Shown: piece by piece, positions 8,251-17,267 of the stretch
Layout of the letters: every line of letters begins with the position of its first letter
Numbering within the stretch: the first letter of the stretch is position 1
Source: JASLPR01 sp964496475
Lineage (GTDB): Bacteria > Chloroflexota > UBA11872 > VXNJ01
Assembly: GCA_964496475.1 (NCBI GenBank)
Contig: CAZBZS010000003.1
Span: 1-64,000 of the forward strand
Length of the DNA stretch: 64,000 nucleotides
Direction of reading: 5' to 3'
Translations under genes and position numbers: made by a program
Notes under the pieces: model-generated
Databases searched by the model: none
Seen by the model: only the letters and a program-made list of their open reading frames with translations
What the model was told of the DNA's origin: nothing

Positions 8251-9216
8251 CTACTGATCGGGGCCATCGTAGACGGTACGGAGCCAGTCGAATTCAGCCT
8301 GGAGGCCGTCGCGGAGCGACCAGCGCGGGGTGTAGCCCAGAACCTCGCGGGCAAGGGTGACGTCGGCGCGGCTGTGCAGCTGGTCACCCTCGACGACCGG
8401 GGCGGACCGCCGGCGGAAGGCGCGGCCGGCCACAGCTTCGAGTTCCGCGAGATAGGCGTTGAGATCCTGATACGTCCCGCCGCCGATATTAAAGGTGCGG
8501 CCGATACGGTTCTCGCCAAGAGACAGCAGGATCGCGTCCACGGCATCGTGGACGTAGGTCACTTCGCGGGTCTGGGAACCATCGCCGAAGACGGCGATTT
8601 CTTCATCCCGCAGGAGCGCCCGCAGGAAGATATGAAAGGCCATGTCCGGGCGCTGCCTAGGTCCGTACAGGGTGTAAAAGCGCAGGGTGGTGACGGGCAC
8701 GGAGAAGTGGTGCAGGTAGGCTTCGGCGAGCTTCTCGCAGGCGAGCTTCGTGATGGCATAGTAGGACTGGGGGTTGGCGTCGGCGGACTCGGGGGTGGGC
8801 AGCGGGGGGTAGCGACCGTAGATGGAGGAGGTGGAGGCCAAGATGAGCTGGCGCGGGCCGGGCGAGACCCGGAAGGCCTCCAGGAGCCGCTGGGTTGAGG
8901 TCACGTTGTCACGCTGGTAATCGTCGAAGATATCGCCCCAGCCACCACGGACTCCGGCGCGGGCGGCGATGTGAAAGACGTAGTCGGCGCCGGCGACGAG
9001 CGGCGGGAGGTCGAGGTCGGCGAGGTGGGCGGAAACGAGGGTGAATTGTGGATGGTCGGCGAAGGCCGCGAGGTTGGAATGCTTCACGGCGGGATCGTAG
9101 CTGTCGGTGAAGCCATCGATGCCGGTGACCGCATGGCCTTCGGTGAGAAGCCGCTCACACAGGTGCGACCCGACGAAGCCGGCAGCGCCGGTGACGAGGG
9201 ATCGGGGCTGGCTCAT
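8251..9216 (-). CDS. NAD-dependent nucleotide-sugar epimerase/dehydratase (UDP-glucuronate 4-epimerase-like)
   Basis: A 321-residue extended short-chain dehydrogenase. It has the GAAGFVGSHL cofactor loop, the ASTSSIYG strand with catalytic Ser, and YYAITK carrying the catalytic Tyr and Lys. RFYTLYGPRQRPDMA and the VFGDGSQTREVTYVHD block resemble the GalE/UDP-glucuronate 4-epimerase branch. It would invert or modify a nucleotide sugar in the cytosol to supply the array. The ATG start overlaps the stop of the preceding glycosyltransferase by four bases, which indicates translational coupling. The exact substrate (UDP-glucuronate, UDP-glucose or another) is not decided by the visible residues. 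Confidence 0.85.
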   Translation of the reverse strand: MSQPRSLVTGAAGFVGSHLCERLLTEGHAVTGIDGFTDSYDPAVKHSNLAAFADHPQFTLVSAHLADLDLPPLVAGADYVFHIAARAGVRGGWGDIFDDYQRDNVTSTQRLLEAFRVSPGPRQLILASTSSIYGRYPPLPTPESADANPQSYYAITKLACEKLAEAYLHHFSVPVTTLRFYTLYGPRQRPDMAFHIFLRALLRDEEIAVFGDGSQTREVTYVHDAVDAILLSLGENRIGRTFNIGGGTYQDLNAYLAELEAVAGRAFRRRSAPVVEGDQLHSRADVTLAREVLGYTPRWSLRDGLQAEFDWLRTVYDGPDQ

Positions 9217-10376
9217 AGTTGCGCGTCCGGTGGTCGGGAGGATGGGGCCGGGCCGATAGTACCCGGAATCTGGGCGTAGAGGCCGAGGGTGCTGCGGACC
9301 ATCGCGGCGGCGGTGAATTCCTTCTCCAGTCGAAGTCGGCCGTTCCGGCCGAGACGGCGGGCGAGTTCAGGATCGTCGAAAAGGCGGAGGATGGCGGCGG
9401 AAAGAGCCTCCGGATCGCCTGGTTCCACCAGCAGGCCGGTACCTCCGTCCAGGACGACTTCCGGCACGCCGCCGACGGCGGTGGCGATAACGGGCCGGGC
9501 GACGTTCATGGCCTCCAGAAAAACCAGTCCGAGCCCTTCCCAGCGGGACGCCATGACCAGCAGGTCGGCGACGGCCAGGAGGTCGGGTACGTCACGCCGC
9601 ACTCCGAGGCAGTGCACGCTCGCCTCCAGTCCGAGACTTGCGACGAGACGGTGCAGCGAATCGACGTAGGCTTCGCCGCCGAGCTGGGTACCGCCCGCCA
9701 GGAGCAGACGCGCCTCCGGGAGGGCGGAGACGACCCGCCGCCAGGCGTTGAGCAGGGTGGGGTGATCCTTCTGCGGGTCGAGACGGGCGAGGCATAGAGC
9801 GAGCGGGGCATAGGGCGGAATGGCCAATTCATGGCGGACGCCGTAGGAAGTGGAATCGGGAGGCGGGGCCGGGTCGAGGCCGTAGTGGATAACTACGAGA
9901 CGAGGTCCGGTTATCCTGCCGGTTTGGGCCATGTACTCGGCGACGGCGGACGAGAGGGCGATGATGCGGTGATTCAGCAGCGAGATGAGTCCATGCAGAG
10001 CGCCGATGGCCGGATTCTGGAGGACCGCTTCCGCGTTGTGCTTGCTGCTGATGACGGTTACGCCGGAGAGCCGGGCGGCCAAGGAGCCCCAGACATCGGC
10101 CTTCAATAGATGGGTATGGACCAGAGCGTAGCGTCCGCGCTGGATATGACGCATGAGCGACCAGAAGCGAAACGGCGCGGAACGGCCGCCGAGTTCTAGA
10201 CGGGTGACATCTCTGGCAACGGCGGTGAACTCCGGCAGGAGATCGTCATCTTTGAAGTAGACGAGGTCGCAGTCGTAGTCGTCGTTAAGCCCGGCGATGA
10301 GGCTCAACAGATGGCGCTGAGCGCCGCCGACCGCAAGCGAGGTGATGATGTGCAGTACTCGAGGACGGCCGGTCAT
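9213..10376 (-). CDS. GT4-type glycosyltransferase
   Basis: A 387-residue GT-B enzyme with the N-terminal acceptor loop VGGAQRHLLSLIAGL and a C-terminal nucleotide-sugar site (LCLARLDPQKDHPTLL, then MASRWEGLGLVFLEAMNVARPVIATAVGGVPE). The two Glu residues of the EX7E pattern are present (EGLGLVFLE). It is expected at the cytosolic membrane face, adding a sugar to a lipid-linked intermediate. It overlaps its neighbours by four bases on both sides (10373-10376 and 9213-9216), so it belongs to a translationally coupled string. Donor and acceptor are not predictable. Confidence 0.88.
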   Translation of the reverse strand: MTGRPRVLHIITSLAVGGAQRHLLSLIAGLNDDYDCDLVYFKDDDLLPEFTAVARDVTRLELGGRSAPFRFWSLMRHIQRGRYALVHTHLLKADVWGSLAARLSGVTVISSKHNAEAVLQNPAIGALHGLISLLNHRIIALSSAVAEYMAQTGRITGPRLVVIHYGLDPAPPPDSTSYGVRHELAIPPYAPLALCLARLDPQKDHPTLLNAWRRVVSALPEARLLLAGGTQLGGEAYVDSLHRLVASLGLEASVHCLGVRRDVPDLLAVADLLVMASRWEGLGLVFLEAMNVARPVIATAVGGVPEVVLDGGTGLLVEPGDPEALSAAILRLFDDPELARRLGRNGRLRLEKEFTAAAMVRSTLGLYAQIPGTIGPAPSSRPPDAQL

Positions 10377-11587
10377 AGGGATGAAATGGCCCGGTTATAC
10401 GCGGCTAGCACGCGCTCGGCCTGGCCGGCGATGGTGAACGTCTCCAGAACCCGCTGCCGGCCCGCCTCGCCGAATCGGGAGCGAAGCTCGGGATCGTCGA
10501 TCAGGGACGAGAGACGGTCGGCGAACAGCCGCGAGTCGTTGGGATCGACCACGTACCCGGTCTCCCCGTCGCGGACGATTTCAGGTCCGCCGCCGAACGC
10601 CGAGGCGATGACCGGGCGGGCGCTGGACATGGCTTCGATATTGCCGAGATTGAAGGGGTCGGGGTAGGTGGAGGGCGTGGCGACGATGTCGGCGGATTCG
10701 TAGATTTCGAGCATGCGGTCCTGGTCGACCCAGCCGGTGATCTCGATGAGGTCGAGGATTCCGAGGCGGGCGGCGTAGGCCTCGAGGGCCGGTTGATAGC
10801 GAGGATTATCACCGGCGAAGAGGATGCGCGGACGGCGCGGGGCGGGCAGTAGGGAGACGGCGTCGAGCAGGGCTTCGGTGCCTTTTTCGGCCGACAGCCG
10901 GGCCGGGAGAACGACCAGCGGACGATCGGAGACGCCGGCACGGCGATCGGAGGCCTCGCGTGCCGGCCACTCGGCGGGATCGATGCCGTTGTGGACAATC
11001 TCGATGAAGCGGTAGCCGTTCAAGGCCAGAGAGCGGTGCATGACCTCGCTGATGGCCAGGATGCGACGGACAGTCTGGTTGACGATCCGGCGGATGCCAG
11101 CTCGGCGCAGCGGGTTGTAGCGAAATCGTTGCTGCTGGAGACACTGCAATTGGCGGGGGCGGAAATCGGTGGGACCGGTGGAGCAGGTGAGCCGACCGCA
11201 GCAGATCATCAGGTAATCGTGAGAGGTGAGCACGACGGGAATGCCGAGCTCGGCGGCGACTTCCAGCGAGCCGAAAGAAAGGTAGTGGTGGACGTTATGG
11301 GCATGGACGATGTCAGGGCGAAATCGCTGGAGCTGGTCGTGCACTAGCGGGAGAGCGGCTGGATTGCGAAGCGCGCGGTAATTGCGGAAGCGCTCGGGGT
11401 AATCGAGAGGCAGAGAGACGACCGTGGCTTCGTCGCTCCCGGTTTCGTTGGCGCCACGACGGCTCGTGCAGATAACCAGGATTTCGTGACCTTCGACCGC
11501 GAAGTAACGATTGAGGCGCTGGGCGACGATGCCGGCTCCGCCACGATTCTCCGGCGGGTAGAAGTCAACGAGAACGGCGATACGCAT
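10373..11587 (-). CDS. GT4-type glycosyltransferase
   Basis: A 404-residue GT-B enzyme. The N-terminus reads LVDFYPPENRGGAGIVAQRL, with the glycine loop that faces the donor phosphate. The C-terminal half has LPARLSAEKGTEALLDAV and a variant donor motif (TPSTYPDPFNLGNIEAM) in which the first Glu of EX7E is replaced by Asp. GPEIVRDGETGYVV follows as in the family. Its ATG overlaps the TAA of the upstream gene by one base (TAATG), and its end overlaps the next start by four. Membrane-proximal, cytosolic and part of the array; sugar specificity unknown. Confidence 0.86.
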   Translation of the reverse strand: MRIAVLVDFYPPENRGGAGIVAQRLNRYFAVEGHEILVICTSRRGANETGSDEATVVSLPLDYPERFRNYRALRNPAALPLVHDQLQRFRPDIVHAHNVHHYLSFGSLEVAAELGIPVVLTSHDYLMICCGRLTCSTGPTDFRPRQLQCLQQQRFRYNPLRRAGIRRIVNQTVRRILAISEVMHRSLALNGYRFIEIVHNGIDPAEWPAREASDRRAGVSDRPLVVLPARLSAEKGTEALLDAVSLLPAPRRPRILFAGDNPRYQPALEAYAARLGILDLIEITGWVDQDRMLEIYESADIVATPSTYPDPFNLGNIEAMSSARPVIASAFGGGPEIVRDGETGYVVDPNDSRLFADRLSSLIDDPELRSRFGEAGRQRVLETFTIAGQAERVLAAYNRAISSL

Positions 11588-12672
11588 TACGAAGCGTCCC
11601 GTTCGTATTCGTTGAGGCAGCGAAGGGCGATGGCATCCCAGGTGAAGCGGGCAAGGACGTCCCCGTGGGCGGCCGCGCCCATGGCGACGGCGCGGGCGGG
11701 ATCGTCCAGCAGGATCGTGAGGGCGGCGGCTATGGCGGTTGGGGAGGAAGGCTCGACCACGAAGCCGGTCTCGCCCTCGCGGACGATCTCAGGCATCCCG
11801 CCGGCGCGGGTGCAAATGACCGTCGTGCCGCAGGCCATGGCTTCCAGGAGGACCAGTCCGACAAGCTCGGGAAGTTCCTGCCGGCGGCCGCGGAAGTCCT
11901 CGTAGACCGAGGGCAGCACCAGCGCCTGGGCGGAGGAGAGCAGATCGACGACCAGATCGTCAGAGGCGTCAGCGACGAATTCGACATGGCGGCCGGTGGC
12001 GCGTTTCTGCAGAAATTTGACGTATTCAGAATCGTGGACCCGTCCGACAACCGACAGGTGGGCGCCGTCTGGCAAGGCTTCGATCAGATGTTCAACGCCC
12101 TTGTGTGGCAGCAGTCGCCCTAGGTAGACGACCCGGCCGGGAACTTTCTCGGCGACTGGCCGGTAACGATCGATGTCGACACCGGCGTAGATTATTTCAT
12201 GCCGGCGGCCCACATAGGGCATGGTGCCGATGGTGAATTCGGACTGGGAAAGGTGGGCGTGCAACCAGCTGCCCAGACGAAGCCGCCGCAGAAGATTCGA
12301 GCCGCCGCCGCCGTGATCAGTGACGTACAGGCGGCGACGCAGCGGCCGTCCCAGCAGGGTTCCCAGAGCGCAGGCGGTGGAGCGGAACTGGTGGAAATGG
12401 ATGATGTCGGCCCAGAGGATGTGCCGCAGAAATCCGAGATTGATCGGGTCGTAAGCACGACCGGCGACGGCCATCCGGGCGGGCTCGGCGTGGAATTCAA
12501 GTTGGCCGTCAGTCTCGCGGCCGGCCCGGGCGGCGAATCCGACAAGACGTACCGGAACATGCGCGGACATGGCTCGGGCGAGTTCAAGTGGATAACGCTC
12601 CCCACCTCCGACAACGCCCTCGTACCCGAAGAGGCGGGGGGTGAGGTGGAGGACGCGGGGGCGGTCAGTCAT
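11587..12672 (-). CDS. GT4-type glycosyltransferase
   Basis: The chosen start is the ATG at 12672 (MTDRPRVLHLTPRLFGYEG). A longer frame reaches 12774, but its extra N-terminus is proline-rich, lies within the 3' end of the methyltransferase gene and does not look like a glycosyltransferase start. The 361-residue product has the GGGERYPLELARAM acceptor loop, VYLGRLLPHKGVEHLIEAL, and LPSVYEDFRGRRQELPELVG followed by LVLLEAMACGTTVICTRAGG. The loop before the conserved Glu is longer than usual. The start overlaps the upstream methyltransferase stop by eight bases. Substrate unknown. Confidence 0.85.
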   Translation of the reverse strand: MTDRPRVLHLTPRLFGYEGVVGGGERYPLELARAMSAHVPVRLVGFAARAGRETDGQLEFHAEPARMAVAGRAYDPINLGFLRHILWADIIHFHQFRSTACALGTLLGRPLRRRLYVTDHGGGGSNLLRRLRLGSWLHAHLSQSEFTIGTMPYVGRRHEIIYAGVDIDRYRPVAEKVPGRVVYLGRLLPHKGVEHLIEALPDGAHLSVVGRVHDSEYVKFLQKRATGRHVEFVADASDDLVVDLLSSAQALVLPSVYEDFRGRRQELPELVGLVLLEAMACGTTVICTRAGGMPEIVREGETGFVVEPSSPTAIAAALTILLDDPARAVAMGAAAHGDVLARFTWDAIALRCLNEYERDAS

Positions 12673-13513
12673 GGACGGCGGCGGAAGCAACGGCGGCGGG
12701 CTTGCGGGCAACGATGAGCTGACCCCCACCCACTCCGCCGGCCTGTACGCGGCGAAGCGAGTTCGCGAGGACAACAGACCATATCCACGACCACACTCCC
12801 AGAGGCAGCAGCCTGCGGCGGCGCAGCCCTCTAATTATGTCAAGTGAGCGTCGGGAACCGAACCGTCTGACCATGAAACTGTCGAGGCGTTGCCACCGGT
12901 GCTGGGTGGCCGGCGGGAGGAAGAATCGGTGCTCCACCGGCTGCAGATCGTGTTCGTGGAGGATCGCGTACCAGTCGTCGCGGGAGCGGTAGTGGAGGTG
13001 GCCCAGGCGATCGGTCACGGCGGCCACGGAGTCCGGTTCATTGGTCTTTAGCAATTGCGATTCAAAGTGCTCGCTGGGAGTCGTAAAAATGAAGCGGCCG
13101 CTCGGCTGAAGCACGCGGGCGACCTCGGCGACGACCGCTCGATCGTTCGGGATGTGCTCCATCACGCAGATGCTCACCACGGTTGCGAAAGAGCTATCGG
13201 GAAAGGGGAGGGTGGTGCCGTCGCCGACGGTGGCCCCGGCATAGGCTTCGCGGGCGATGGCGGCGCGGATTTCAGAGGGGAGGAGGTCGAGCCCGATGGC
13301 GGGCCAGTGGGAGCGCAGGGCCAGATCGCCGATATCGCCATTGCCGCAGCCAAGGTCGAGGATGGGGGCCGCGAACTCCAGATCGCGCATTTCCATCAGC
13401 TCCAGAGCGCGAAACAGGCAGATGGCGGGCTGGTGGAAATGGGCGCGTACAAGGCTGCGAAGAATGGGACGGGGAGCGAGCCCGATGACCGCCGGGGGAA
13501 AGTCTGGATTCAC
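12665..13513 (-). CDS. SAM-dependent methyltransferase (class I)
   Basis: A 282-residue protein starting at GTG 13513, with a class I methyltransferase core: motif I LDLGCGNGDIGDLAL, motif II around GLDLLPSEI, VGDGTTLPFPDSSFATVVSI, and MEHIPNDRAVVAEVARVLQPSGRFIFTTPSE in two adjoining pieces as in the Methyltransf_11 group. A C-terminal stretch of about 80 residues has a hydrophobic, Trp-rich segment near WSWIWSVVLANSL that may touch the membrane. Placed between glycosyltransferases with a four-base overlap at its 5' side, it probably methylates a sugar or the growing glycan. The target is not known. Confidence 0.82.
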   Translation of the reverse strand: MNPDFPPAVIGLAPRPILRSLVRAHFHQPAICLFRALELMEMRDLEFAAPILDLGCGNGDIGDLALRSHWPAIGLDLLPSEIRAAIAREAYAGATVGDGTTLPFPDSSFATVVSICVMEHIPNDRAVVAEVARVLQPSGRFIFTTPSEHFESQLLKTNEPDSVAAVTDRLGHLHYRSRDDWYAILHEHDLQPVEHRFFLPPATQHRWQRLDSFMVRRFGSRRSLDIIRGLRRRRLLPLGVWSWIWSVVLANSLRRVQAGGVGGGQLIVARKPAAVASAAVHD

Positions 13514-14571
13514 GACGGCAGGCCGGGTATTCGTTGCAGGAGCTCGGCGAGGCGGTGTTTGTAAGTGTGGCCGGAGAGGACCGTCTGGCGGCCGCGCTCC
13601 GCGACCGCGGCGCGCTCATCGGGATGGTCGAGATAGTGTTGGACGAGCTCGACCAGTTGCTCCGGGGACTCATAGGCGACGATGTCGTTGGGAGGGTCGA
13701 AGAGCTCGGCCAGGGAAGCGCGGGCGTCGATCAGCTGAAAGGCCCCGCAGGCAGCGGCCTCGAAGGTGCGCATGTTGCAGCCGTGGATCATCTGGGGATG
13801 GTGCACGTTGAGGACGATCTGGCTGGCGCGATAGGCCGCCGCCACCCTGCCGGCCGGCAGAAGCTCCGGGGCACGCACGGCCTTGCGCACGGCATATCTG
13901 TCCGGAAGAGACTCCCAACCGCGACCGTAGACTGCGAGGTCAAATCCAGCGCGGGCTACCGCTTCGACGACATCGGCGCGGTGCCAGTTTTCGGGCAGGT
14001 GGCCCATCTGGTGGCGGGAATCTCCCACGAATATAACCTCGGAGAACTCGGCCGCTGGTGGGATTTCCCTGCTGTAGACGCTTTCGTCCACGGCGTGAGC
14101 CAGGAACCCGGCGCCCGGCGAGCCGTGCTTTTCGATATCCGGGATGTAGGACCCGTCAGCGATGAAGAAGCGGTCGTAGATTCCGAACGCGCCGACGATG
14201 TTGGGGAACCAGAAGGGATCGTCGCCGCACCACTGCACCAGGGGAACCCCGGTGCGGCGCTTAACGGCATGGAGGGTCTCTGGGAGGAGTGTCTCGCCTT
14301 TGATGACCAGGATGAGATCGGGAGCGAACTCTTCGACGCCGTGCATGAAGTTGATGTTGTCCTCGCGAGCGCTCGCGAACAGGCGTTCGATGTTGAAGCG
14401 GTCGGGCCCGAGGAGCCTGCGCCGAAAACGATCCCGGAAGCCGAGCGGGCGATTGAGCTCGCGGCTGTAGATGAAGGTGCGGACGTCGTGGCCGAGTTGC
14501 ACGAACCCGGCGGCGACATATTCGGTCCAGATGCCGGTGTCCCAATAGGGTCCGGTGAGAAAAATCTTCAC
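13510..14571 (-). CDS. CgeB-like glycosyltransferase
   Basis: I take GTG 14571 as the start (VKIFLTGPYWDTG), because the longer frame to 14697 adds a low-complexity stretch with no family resemblance. The 353-residue protein has the layout of the CgeB group: an N-terminal half with DLILVIKGETLLPE and QWCGDDPFWFPNI, then EVIFVGDSRHQMGHLPENW, and a C-terminal Glyco_trans_1_2-type segment with QIVLNVHHPQMIHGCNMRTFEA followed by CGAFQLIDAR. Such proteins are usually cytosolic or peripheral and act on surface glycans. The end overlaps the GTG of the methyltransferase by four bases. Confidence 0.8.
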   Translation of the reverse strand: MKIFLTGPYWDTGIWTEYVAAGFVQLGHDVRTFIYSRELNRPLGFRDRFRRRLLGPDRFNIERLFASAREDNINFMHGVEEFAPDLILVIKGETLLPETLHAVKRRTGVPLVQWCGDDPFWFPNIVGAFGIYDRFFIADGSYIPDIEKHGSPGAGFLAHAVDESVYSREIPPAAEFSEVIFVGDSRHQMGHLPENWHRADVVEAVARAGFDLAVYGRGWESLPDRYAVRKAVRAPELLPAGRVAAAYRASQIVLNVHHPQMIHGCNMRTFEAAACGAFQLIDARASLAELFDPPNDIVAYESPEQLVELVQHYLDHPDERAAVAERGRQTVLSGHTYKHRLAELLQRIPGLPS

Positions 14572-14608
14572 TGAATGGTTCTCTGGAGGGCCGTGGGGCA
14601 ATACTGGA

Positions 14609-16102
14609 TCATGATGGCAGCGCGGATTGAGGGGCGCGGTCCCGGAGGCGGAGGACGCCGCCGGCTTCGCGGCGGAGGTTGTCGCGATCAAGAGCATAGA
14701 GGGCGACGGCGTAGGCGGCTAAGGACACGGCGGCGAAGACGAGCAGCAGGGCCAGATTGGTGACCAGCGGGCGGAAGGCGAACCAGGCGATGAGCCCGAT
14801 GGCGGCGGCGAGGAGAGCGGGAAGTCCGGTGGCGTGGGCGACGTTGACCCCGGCGAGACGGGCGGCCAGGGGGGCCAGGTACAGGAGGGCGGCGATCTGG
14901 GTGACAGCAAGCGCGATCGCCAGCGCGGCGAATCCGGCCCCGGAGGCGACCAGGGCGAGGGCGATTGCCCACGCGGCAAGTGCCCAGACGGCGGCGAGGC
15001 CCAGCAGGCGGCCGCTGTGCCCCAGGGCATTGATTATTGGCGTGAGGAGACCGTTGATGGGTACCAGGAGGGCGTTGGCGGCAAGGAGGTATAGGACGGG
15101 CACGGCGTCGCTCCAGGCAGGACCGTAGATGAAATCGGCGATGGGAGCGGCGAAGGCGATGATGATGGCGAAGAAGGGAAAGGTGAGGAGGCACGTCCAC
15201 TTGATGGCCAGGTGGGCGCCCCGGGCGACGGAGTCACGTTCAGCCTGGATGCGGGAGAAGGCGGGCAGGCTCACGCGGGCGACGAGCTGGGTGAGGATGA
15301 GCGGTTGCTGAGCCAGTTTGTCCCCCCAGGCCAGCAGGCCGGTAGCGGTCCGGCCAAAGCCGGTGGGGCCGAGGATGGGGATGAGACTGTCTTTGAACAT
15401 CAGCAGGAGTCGCTGACCCTGGAATTTGGCGCCGAAATCAAGGTTCTTACGGAGGCGGTCGCGCTGGATCGACGGGGCCGGGCGCCACGGGTAAAAGAAG
15501 AGGAGAAGGAGGGTGGGAACGATGCTGGCGCCGACGTGCGCCGCCACCAGCGCCCAGGGTCCGACTCCGGCCACGGCGAGGGCGATGCCGGCCGAATAGA
15601 ACCACACGGTGCCCGACACATCAGCCACCGCCAGACGGCCGAAGTTGAGATGACGTTCAAGCATGGCGGCGGGCACGGCGCGGAAGGCGCTGACGAGGAC
15701 TGACAGGGAAAAAGCGCGGATCAGCCAGGGGTCGGGAGAGCCCTCGTCAAGCAGATCCAGAATTACGGGACCGGCAAGGAAGATGATTGCGGCGGCGATG
15801 ACAACCAGGACGGCCTGGACGGTGAAGATGGTGCGGAGGTCGGATTTGCGGGGTTCGTCGGATCGCTGGAGCAGGGTGGCCGCCAGGCCGAGATCGCTGA
15901 ATTGCTTGATGATTCCGGCGATGAAGGCGATGGGCACGACGAGGCCGAAGACTTCGGGGAGCAGCAGGCGGTAGAGGGCGATGTCGCCGGCGAAGGCGAG
16001 GATGCGCATACCGCCCTCTCGAAGCCCCAGCGAGGCGACCCCGGCGAAGGCCCGCTGCCCCACGTGGGCGGCGGAAGAGCTATCAACCGGCACCGGGATC
16101 AC
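14609..16102 (-). CDS. Polysaccharide flippase (Wzx-like, PST/MOP superfamily)
   Basis: A 497-residue integral membrane protein with about twelve to fourteen hydrophobic segments spread along the chain. It opens with the AFAGVASLGLREGG and LLPEVFGLVV region typical of polysaccharide transport proteins, where Gly and Pro sit in the first helix pair. The Q-S-D-E-P region and the long SLPAFSRIQAERD segment between helices also fit. Relatives flip undecaprenyl-diphosphate-linked repeat units across the membrane. It is the only flippase in the array and overlaps the upstream GT-C gene by 20 bases. No Wzy-type polymerase is obvious beside it. Confidence 0.85.
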   Translation of the reverse strand: MIPVPVDSSSAAHVGQRAFAGVASLGLREGGMRILAFAGDIALYRLLLPEVFGLVVPIAFIAGIIKQFSDLGLAATLLQRSDEPRKSDLRTIFTVQAVLVVIAAAIIFLAGPVILDLLDEGSPDPWLIRAFSLSVLVSAFRAVPAAMLERHLNFGRLAVADVSGTVWFYSAGIALAVAGVGPWALVAAHVGASIVPTLLLLFFYPWRPAPSIQRDRLRKNLDFGAKFQGQRLLLMFKDSLIPILGPTGFGRTATGLLAWGDKLAQQPLILTQLVARVSLPAFSRIQAERDSVARGAHLAIKWTCLLTFPFFAIIIAFAAPIADFIYGPAWSDAVPVLYLLAANALLVPINGLLTPIINALGHSGRLLGLAAVWALAAWAIALALVASGAGFAALAIALAVTQIAALLYLAPLAARLAGVNVAHATGLPALLAAAIGLIAWFAFRPLVTNLALLLVFAAVSLAAYAVALYALDRDNLRREAGGVLRLRDRAPQSALPS

Positions 16103-17267
16103 CGGGAGAGGCTAGATCGGCGGACGAAGGCAGCCGGGTTTCGACAAAATGCCGGACCGGAACGACCAGGTACAGGGCAAGCGCTATCAGCACCCATAGG
16201 AGTTGCTGGAATTCGGTGCCGAGCCGGTACTGATCCGGTCGCAGAGCGATCGGGGCGTCAATCGCGTACCAGGCGATAAAGAACCAGATGAGGCCGGGGC
16301 GGGCGGCGTAAACGGCGGCCAGGGAAAGCGACATGACCAGGTAGCGAGAGTGGACGATCATCAGGCTGAGGACGTAAACGAGTGAGACGGTAAGCAGCAC
16401 CCGGTGGAAATTGCGATCGAGGGCGGTTAGCACGATGGCGATGGGGGCGGCGAGTCGGACGAACCAGTCGTTGGGTCCGGCCAGTGAGTCGGGGAGGGGC
16501 TGACCGAAAACCTGGTAGATGGCGTGAAATAGCGGCAGACCGTCGCCACGCCCGTGGAGGTGGCCAGAGACCCCCCAGCGGAGAGCATCGAAATCACGAA
16601 TGGCATAGGGAAGGACGAAAACGGCGAAGACGGCCACCGCGCCGAGCAGGAACGGCCGAAACTGGCTTCGTCGATGGAAGCCGTAGTGCACGGTGGCCGC
16701 GGCGGCGAGGAAGACGAACTCGGTGCGGGTGGCGACGGCCAGGGCCCAGAACACAGCCGCTTGCCAGGGAGTGTCTGCCCGCAGCAACGCCAGGAATACG
16801 AACAGGACGGCCAGCGAAACGATGTGTGCCTGGCCGACGCTGGCTTCGATCACCCGAGGATGGAAGAGCCACATAGTCATGACCGCGAGCGCGGGCAGGC
16901 GGGACAGTCCGTGACGGCGCACGAGCAGGTAGAGACAGAACGCCGCCCCAACATCGGCGGCGTAGGCGACGAACTTCACGGCGTGCAGGTCCTCGAGTCC
17001 GAGGGCGCGGAACAGCCGCAAGATCGGCGCCAGCACATGGGGGAATAGGGGAAGATGGGCGTAGGTGAATTCATGGCCGTTCACCAGGGAGTAGTAGTCG
17101 AAATGGCGTCCGGTGAAGAGCGTTTCGGCGAATTCGATGAAGTGCTTGACGTCGAGCGTCAGGCTCTCGTCGATCCGCTTGATCCGCAGCGAAAGCGCCA
17201 GTCCCAGGATCACCAGCATCGCCAAGGCGGTCCATAGACGGGCCGGGGTGAGGCGGAGATTGATCAT
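16083..17267 (-). CDS. GT-C-like integral membrane glycosyltransferase or polymerase candidate
   Basis: A 394-residue polytopic membrane protein. After the first helix comes a loop with acidic residues (IDESLTLDVKHFIEF) and an HEFTYAHLPLFPH segment, a layout seen in GT-C enzymes that use polyprenyl-phosphate sugars, where an early acidic loop supplies catalytic residues. Around ten further hydrophobic segments follow. The family could be DUF2029/GT87 or a related uncharacterised group. It could add sugars on the outer membrane face or join repeat units. The evidence is topology and context, not a decisive motif. It overlaps its upstream neighbour by four bases. Confidence 0.62.
   Translation of the reverse strand: MINLRLTPARLWTALAMLVILGLALSLRIKRIDESLTLDVKHFIEFAETLFTGRHFDYYSLVNGHEFTYAHLPLFPHVLAPILRLFRALGLEDLHAVKFVAYAADVGAAFCLYLLVRRHGLSRLPALAVMTMWLFHPRVIEASVGQAHIVSLAVLFVFLALLRADTPWQAAVFWALAVATRTEFVFLAAAATVHYGFHRRSQFRPFLLGAVAVFAVFVLPYAIRDFDALRWGVSGHLHGRGDGLPLFHAIYQVFGQPLPDSLAGPNDWFVRLAAPIAIVLTALDRNFHRVLLTVSLVYVLSLMIVHSRYLVMSLSLAAVYAARPGLIWFFIAWYAIDAPIALRPDQYRLGTEFQQLLWVLIALALYLVVPVRHFVETRLPSSADLASPGDPGAG

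Noticed and set aside
7864..8898. Plus-strand open frame (344 codons)
   Set aside because: Antisense to the epimerase and glycosyltransferase genes.
12673..12774. Longer start of the GT4 gene at 12774
   Set aside because: The extra residues are proline-rich and lie within the methyltransferase coding end.
13534..14574. Plus-strand open frame (346 codons)
   Set aside because: Antisense to the CgeB-like gene, whose family motifs are clear.
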